Of a stretch of DNA of 64,000 nucleotides, positions 60,871 through 64,000 are shown in pieces. Origin of the DNA: CAXMQS01 sp964195995 (lineage in GTDB: Bacteria > Actinomycetota > Acidimicrobiia > Spongiisociales > JAOTWH01); assembly GCA_964195995.1 (NCBI GenBank), contig CAXMQS010000031.1, positions 62,001 to 126,000 on the forward strand. The letters are read 5' to 3'. The number at the start of each line of letters is the position of its first letter. Position 1 is the stretch's first letter. Both the position numbers and the translations under genes were made by a program. The notes beneath the pieces are model-generated. The model was not told the origin of the DNA and did not search any database. It saw only the letters and a program-made list of their open reading frames with translations.

Positions 60871-61299
60871 ATGCGGGGTCTCACCATGCTTTTCGCCCTG
60901 GCAATGATTGTGACGTCGTGTAGCTCGAGCTCGGAGCTCGATGTCGAGGACGCCTGGGCCCGCAACTCGGCCGGGATGGCCGATGCCGGGGCCGTGTACA
61001 TGACCATTACCGGCGGTGAAGAGGCAGATCGCCTAACCGGCGTCACGATCGGTTCGAACATTGCCGGCATGGCGCAGGTCCACGAGACCGCCATGGACGA
61101 CGATGGCCTGATGTCAATGCAGGAGGTTCCGCAGATCGACATACCTGCCAATGGCGAGGTCAGCCTCGAACCCGGCGGCTTCCATGTCATGATCATGCCG
61201 CTGGCCGACCCGCTGACGGCAGGCGACGAGTTCACCATCACGCTCAACTTCGAGCAGGCCGGACCCGTTGAGGTCACGGTCGAGGTCCGTGAAGAGTGA
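60871..61299 (+). CDS. PCu(A)C copper chaperone lipoprotein
   Basis: A 142-residue lipoprotein. MRGLTMLFALAMIVTSCSSS is the signal and lipobox (S-C). DAWARNSAGMADAGAVYMTI, MAQVHETAMDDDGLMSMQEV and GGFHVMIMPLADPLTAGDEF hold the His/Met pattern H...M...H-x-M of DUF461 copper chaperones. These hand Cu(I) to SCO or cytochrome oxidase. The ATG at 60871 is used; a GTG at 60865 overlaps the SCO stop (GTGTGA). Confidence 0.88.
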   Translation: MRGLTMLFALAMIVTSCSSSSELDVEDAWARNSAGMADAGAVYMTITGGEEADRLTGVTIGSNIAGMAQVHETAMDDDGLMSMQEVPQIDIPANGEVSLEPGGFHVMIMPLADPLTAGDEFTITLNFEQAGPVEVTVEVREE

Positions 61300-61661
61300 T
61301 GAGTAGCCGTATTCTCGTCGCACTGGCATTGGTCTTGGCCGCTTGCTCGGGGGGGTCATCGGGAGCGCTCGTCGTCGACGACACGAGTCAAGGGCCGGCA
61401 GACTACGAATACTTCATTCCCGCGGGCACCGCCGACCGACTAGCAGCCGGCGAGGAAATCGAGATCCTGCCCGCCGAGCTCGACGTGCACGTCGGTGAGC
61501 TCATCCGTATCGTGAACGAAGACGATCGCGGCCACTTCGTCGGGATCTTCTATGTCGGCGCCGGCGAGACTGTCACGCAACGCTTCTCGGCGCCGGGTGA
61601 CTTCACCGGCCTGTGCACCATCCATCCCAGCGGCGAGATAGCTCTACGGGTGGACGCATGA
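61296..61661 (+). CDS. Cupredoxin-like lipoprotein
   Basis: A 121-residue lipoprotein starting at GTG (overlapping the previous stop, GTGA). ALALVLAACSGG is the lipobox. IRIVNEDDRGHFVGIFYVG gives the first His ligand and FTGLCTIHPSGEI the Cys and second His, the Cu site of cupredoxins; the usual Met axial ligand position is Ile or Gly. It lies in the copper operon, so it is expected to carry electrons or copper outside the membrane. Confidence 0.78.
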   Translation: MMSSRILVALALVLAACSGGSSGALVVDDTSQGPADYEYFIPAGTADRLAAGEEIEILPAELDVHVGELIRIVNEDDRGHFVGIFYVGAGETVTQRFSAPGDFTGLCTIHPSGEIALRVDA

Positions 61662-61687
61662 CTGCTTGGCAAGGCCCTCGGCAGGGT

Positions 61688-61745
61688 CTTTGGCCCCTAG
61701 TTGACCGGTCAGTTCGACTCGTAGGCTCCTGGCAACCGAGGGAGG
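61688..61745 (+). promoter_or_regulatory. Promoter/leader repeat copy 2 with palindrome TGACCGGTCA
   Basis: Near-identical to 60155-60211, with palindrome at 61702-61711. It lies between the cupredoxin and FixH-like genes, giving the second half of the cluster its own start. A shared regulator binding the palindrome is the simple reading, and the TetR gene at 63798 is a candidate. Confidence 0.65.
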
Positions 61746-61752
61746 AAGGCCG

Positions 61753-62361
61753 ATGGTGATCACCACCGGACGGACTACAGGGGAAGCAGAACCCATCATC
61801 GGCGATTCTCCCGTCGCGCAGCCCCCCTCCCGCCAGCGCTATCCGACGGTCGCGGTGGCGATCATCGTCGTGCTCAGCGCCATCGGCTTCTTCATGCTCG
61901 GCGGCGATTCTGAACCACAGGCCGTAGAGCTGTCAACGGTCGGCGACTTCCTGCAACCTGGCGCCACAGCAACCGCCGGACTGGACCGCCTGCGTTACGA
62001 GGGACCGGATGGCACAACTTCACTCGCCAACGGCGGCGTTGTCGCTCTCACCGACGATCTCAACATGCAAGTATCGGTGAGTCCCTTTCCGCCATCCACG
62101 TTCGACATCGATATCGACCTCTTCCTGACGAACGCTGCGGGCCAGCCGGTCGTTGACGCTGGCATCCGTGCCGACTGGGACATGATCCTGATGTGGCACG
62201 GGCCCTTCGAGAGCGACTTTCAGAGCCTCGGCGGGGGCCACTACGCCGCCAGCTTCGATCTCTTCATGGTCGGACCGTGGGAGGTGGCGACACAAGTCAC
62301 CGCCCCTGGTCTCGATCAGCCGGTAGCCCTTCCCTTGACCATCTACGTTTGGCCGGAGTGA
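61753..62361 (+). CDS. FixH/YtkA-like membrane-anchored protein
   Basis: A 202-residue protein with one N-terminal helix (AVAIIVVLSAIGFFMLGG, about residues 35-52) and an outside beta-rich domain: LTDDLNMQVSVSPFPPSTFD, DIDLFLTNAAGQPVVDAGIR, FQSLGGGHYAASFDLFMVGP and WEVATQVTAPGL. This is the immunoglobulin-like FixH/YtkA fold used in copper import and cytochrome oxidase assembly. It stands between two copper cluster parts and directly precedes the CcdA-like gene. Confidence 0.72.
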   Translation: MVITTGRTTGEAEPIIGDSPVAQPPSRQRYPTVAVAIIVVLSAIGFFMLGGDSEPQAVELSTVGDFLQPGATATAGLDRLRYEGPDGTTSLANGGVVALTDDLNMQVSVSPFPPSTFDIDIDLFLTNAAGQPVVDAGIRADWDMILMWHGPFESDFQSLGGGHYAASFDLFMVGPWEVATQVTAPGLDQPVALPLTIYVWPE

Positions 62362-62365
62362 AACT

Positions 62366-63796
62366 ATGACAGATATCGGTAACGACACCCCAAGCGGACA
62401 GGGCACGGCAACCCTGGAGCGGCCACTCTCCACGGAGCCGGCGCCATCGCCGCCGAAGAGACCCCGCAATTCGACGCGACAGGTCATCATCTTCGCCGTG
62501 GCGCTGGCCCTCGTCGCCGGCGCGTCGCTCATTCTGTTGATGACCATCACCGGCGGCGACCAGGTAGATGCCGCCAACGCCGACACCACGGTCCTATCTC
62601 AGCGCGACGTCACGGACGCCCTGCTGCGGGACGGTCAAGGGCCGGACACCATTGACCTCGAGGTTCTCTATACGCCGCAGTGGTACTTCAGCTGGTCGTC
62701 ACGCCCCGAGCCCGCGACCGACGGCTCGCCGACCCTGGCGTTCCTCGTGTTCGAAACGATCCACGCCGGCGAGCTCCCGGCGACCCTGCCGCGTATCTCC
62801 GTCGTTACGCCCTCCGGTACCTACGAGCCGACCGCCGTCATGCCGGTTACCGAAGCTCCGCACCACCGCGTTTCCCAGCTCCTTTTCCCCGCCGAGACCG
62901 CCGGGGGGGACGTCGTCATCGGTGAAGAGGAGACCATGACGGTGTCCGCCCGCTGGGCAGACACCACCGAGGCAACGATGCAATGGGAGCAGCCATTGCC
63001 GTTCGGTCTCTCCGCCCTCAACACTGCAGAGAGCACAACCACCTTCACCCGGCCGGCGCTGTCGCTCGGCTCGATCGCCGCCATCTTCAGCGGCATGCTG
63101 GCCGCCCTGGCGCCATGCCTGTTGCTGCTGGCGGCCTACTACACGGCCGTGCTCTCGGGGACGGCGGCAGCAACGGTCGAAGGAAGTGCTCCTGTCGACC
63201 GCCGTGTCGCCGAGCGGCGCCTGCTGACGACGGGGCTGTTCTTCGTCGGCGGCTTCACCGCCGTCTACACGGCGGGAGGGGTGGTCGCCGGCTATATCGG
63301 CGAGTCGATCGGAAGGTTCGACGACATCGGGGGCTACGCCCGGCCGGTTTCCATCGTCGCCGGCATCGTTGTCATCCTCCTCGGCATCCGCACCGCCAGC
63401 CAGGCCAAGGTTCCGGTCGTATGCAAGATCCCCGGGTTCAATCGACCGACCCAGACCGGCTGGCTGGGATCCGCGGTGATGGGCTCATCCTTCGCCGTCG
63501 GCTGCTTGTCCTGCTTCTCGGCAACGGTTCTCACCGCCTTGCTGCTGTACGCGGGAGCCACCGGGTCGCCGCTTACGGGTGGCCTCGTCATGCTGATGTT
63601 CTCCGCCGGAGTCGGGGTGATGTTCCTGCTTGCCGCCGTCCTTGTGGCTAAGGCGGTGCCGGTTGCCACCTGGCTGGCCAAGGCGCAGCCCGTCATCGGG
63701 GTGGTCAGCGCCACCATCATGATCTTCCTGGGGATTCTGATGGTGACCTACAAGTTCCACATCGTTACCGGCTACCTATTCGACATGTGGAGCTGA
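62366..63796 (+). CDS. CcdA/DsbD-like membrane thiol-redox protein with N-terminal domain
   Basis: A 476-residue protein. A first helix (VIIFAVALALVAGASLILL) and an outside domain (about residues 60-220) are followed by six helices with GMLAALAPCLLLLAAYYTA and FAVGCLSCFSATVLTALLLY. Pro-Cys of the first and Cys of the second are the redox pair of CcdA/DsbD, which carries reducing power outward for cytochrome c or copper-protein assembly. Two further Cys are in VVCKIPG and CLSC. The cluster context supports a cytochrome oxidase or copper role. Confidence 0.83.
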   Translation: MTDIGNDTPSGQGTATLERPLSTEPAPSPPKRPRNSTRQVIIFAVALALVAGASLILLMTITGGDQVDAANADTTVLSQRDVTDALLRDGQGPDTIDLEVLYTPQWYFSWSSRPEPATDGSPTLAFLVFETIHAGELPATLPRISVVTPSGTYEPTAVMPVTEAPHHRVSQLLFPAETAGGDVVIGEEETMTVSARWADTTEATMQWEQPLPFGLSALNTAESTTTFTRPALSLGSIAAIFSGMLAALAPCLLLLAAYYTAVLSGTAAATVEGSAPVDRRVAERRLLTTGLFFVGGFTAVYTAGGVVAGYIGESIGRFDDIGGYARPVSIVAGIVVILLGIRTASQAKVPVVCKIPGFNRPTQTGWLGSAVMGSSFAVGCLSCFSATVLTALLLYAGATGSPLTGGLVMLMFSAGVGVMFLLAAVLVAKAVPVATWLAKAQPVIGVVSATIMIFLGILMVTYKFHIVTGYLFDMWS

Positions 63797-63797
63797 C

Positions 63798-64000
63798 ATG
63801 ACCAAGACAGACGAGCTCTCCGTTGAGGCACCCTCAGACAACGATTCCCGCGCTCGGCTGGTGCGCGGCGCCGCCCGGCTGGTCCATGCCGAGAGCTACC
63901 ACTCGGTCGGAGTCAAGGCGATCTGCGACGAAGCGGGGGTGCAGCGCGGCAGCTTCTATCACTTCTTCGAGTCCAAGCAGGCGCTGATGCTCGAGTCCCT
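63798..64000 (+). CDS. TetR family transcriptional regulator, N-terminal part
   Basis: Starts 1 bp after the CcdA stop and runs off the window. SRARLVRGAARLVHAESYHS and VGVKAICDEAGVQRGSFYHF, followed by FESKQALMLES, are the HTH domain of TetR regulators. Probably regulates the copper cluster it ends, possibly through TGACCGGTCA. Confidence 0.85.
   Translation, partial: MTKTDELSVEAPSDNDSRARLVRGAARLVHAESYHSVGVKAICDEAGVQRGSFYHFFESKQALMLES

Overview
The window is a 64 kb, high-GC stretch of a bacterial chromosome, most likely from an uncultured actinobacterium, perhaps of the Acidimicrobiia. The supports are dense gene packing, many GTG and TTG starts, a bS22 ribosomal protein (an actinobacterial speciality), an F420-type PPOX protein, a septum-formation domain protein, a PAC2 protein and the base composition. 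The class-level assignment is inference from gene content. I see no prophage, integrase, transposase, CRISPR array or rRNA. There is one tRNA, Gly with anticodon CCC.

Layout. 0-7 kb: end of a dimethylargininase-like gene, SRPBCC and SDR proteins, a YtcJ-like amidohydrolase, LtrA, an alpha/beta hydrolase, a rhodanese and a LURP-one-like protein. 7-13.5 kb: a GrdB/PrdB-like selenoprotein gene with an in-frame UGA, then a scrambled partial duplication of that gene and its neighbour, mixed with tandem GC-rich repeats. 13.6-20 kb: a metalloprotease, an ECF sigma factor with an MGMT-Ada fusion, an amidase, a decayed GNAT gene, a Clp1-like polynucleotide kinase and a SAM hydrolase. 20-29.6 kb: tRNA-Gly, PhzF, an ABC-2 exporter, a CDF transporter with homoserine kinase, bS22 and two class V aminotransferases. 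29.6-38 kb: a csoR-copZ-copA operon, a transsulfuration pair and several small enzymes. 38-43.7 kb: a YHYH lipoprotein, an SDR, a third class V aminotransferase and a second selenoprotein gene, SelW-like. 43.7-54 kb: Lnt-like protein, GlgC, GlgA, a cPGS-like GTPase, a class III aminotransferase, a septum-formation protein, rhomboid and a K+ channel. 54-64 kb: TetR, YjbQ, an orphan GlnQ-type ATPase, a large duplicated-domain lipoprotein, a sulfite-oxidase-like molybdoenzyme and a copper/cupredoxin/CcdA cluster ending in a TetR gene.

The main discovery is a pair of selenocysteine genes that a standard caller would truncate: 7281-8246 (motif U-P-V-C, Sec229) and 41763-41996 (motif C-A-A-U, Sec11). 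Downstream of each UGA I can draw a hairpin with identical geometry: a 6-bp stem starting 11 nt after the codon and a 7-nt loop with G at +19 and U at +20. This fits a bacterial SECIS. No selA, selB, selC or selD gene lies in the window, so the rest of the genome must be checked.

Other notable points are a 57-bp promoter/leader repeated in front of the two halves of the copper cluster and carrying the palindrome TGACCGGTCA, a dispersed repeat family with common ends and variable centres, an Lnt-like protein with Ser in place of the catalytic Cys, and likely AUA and CUG start codons.
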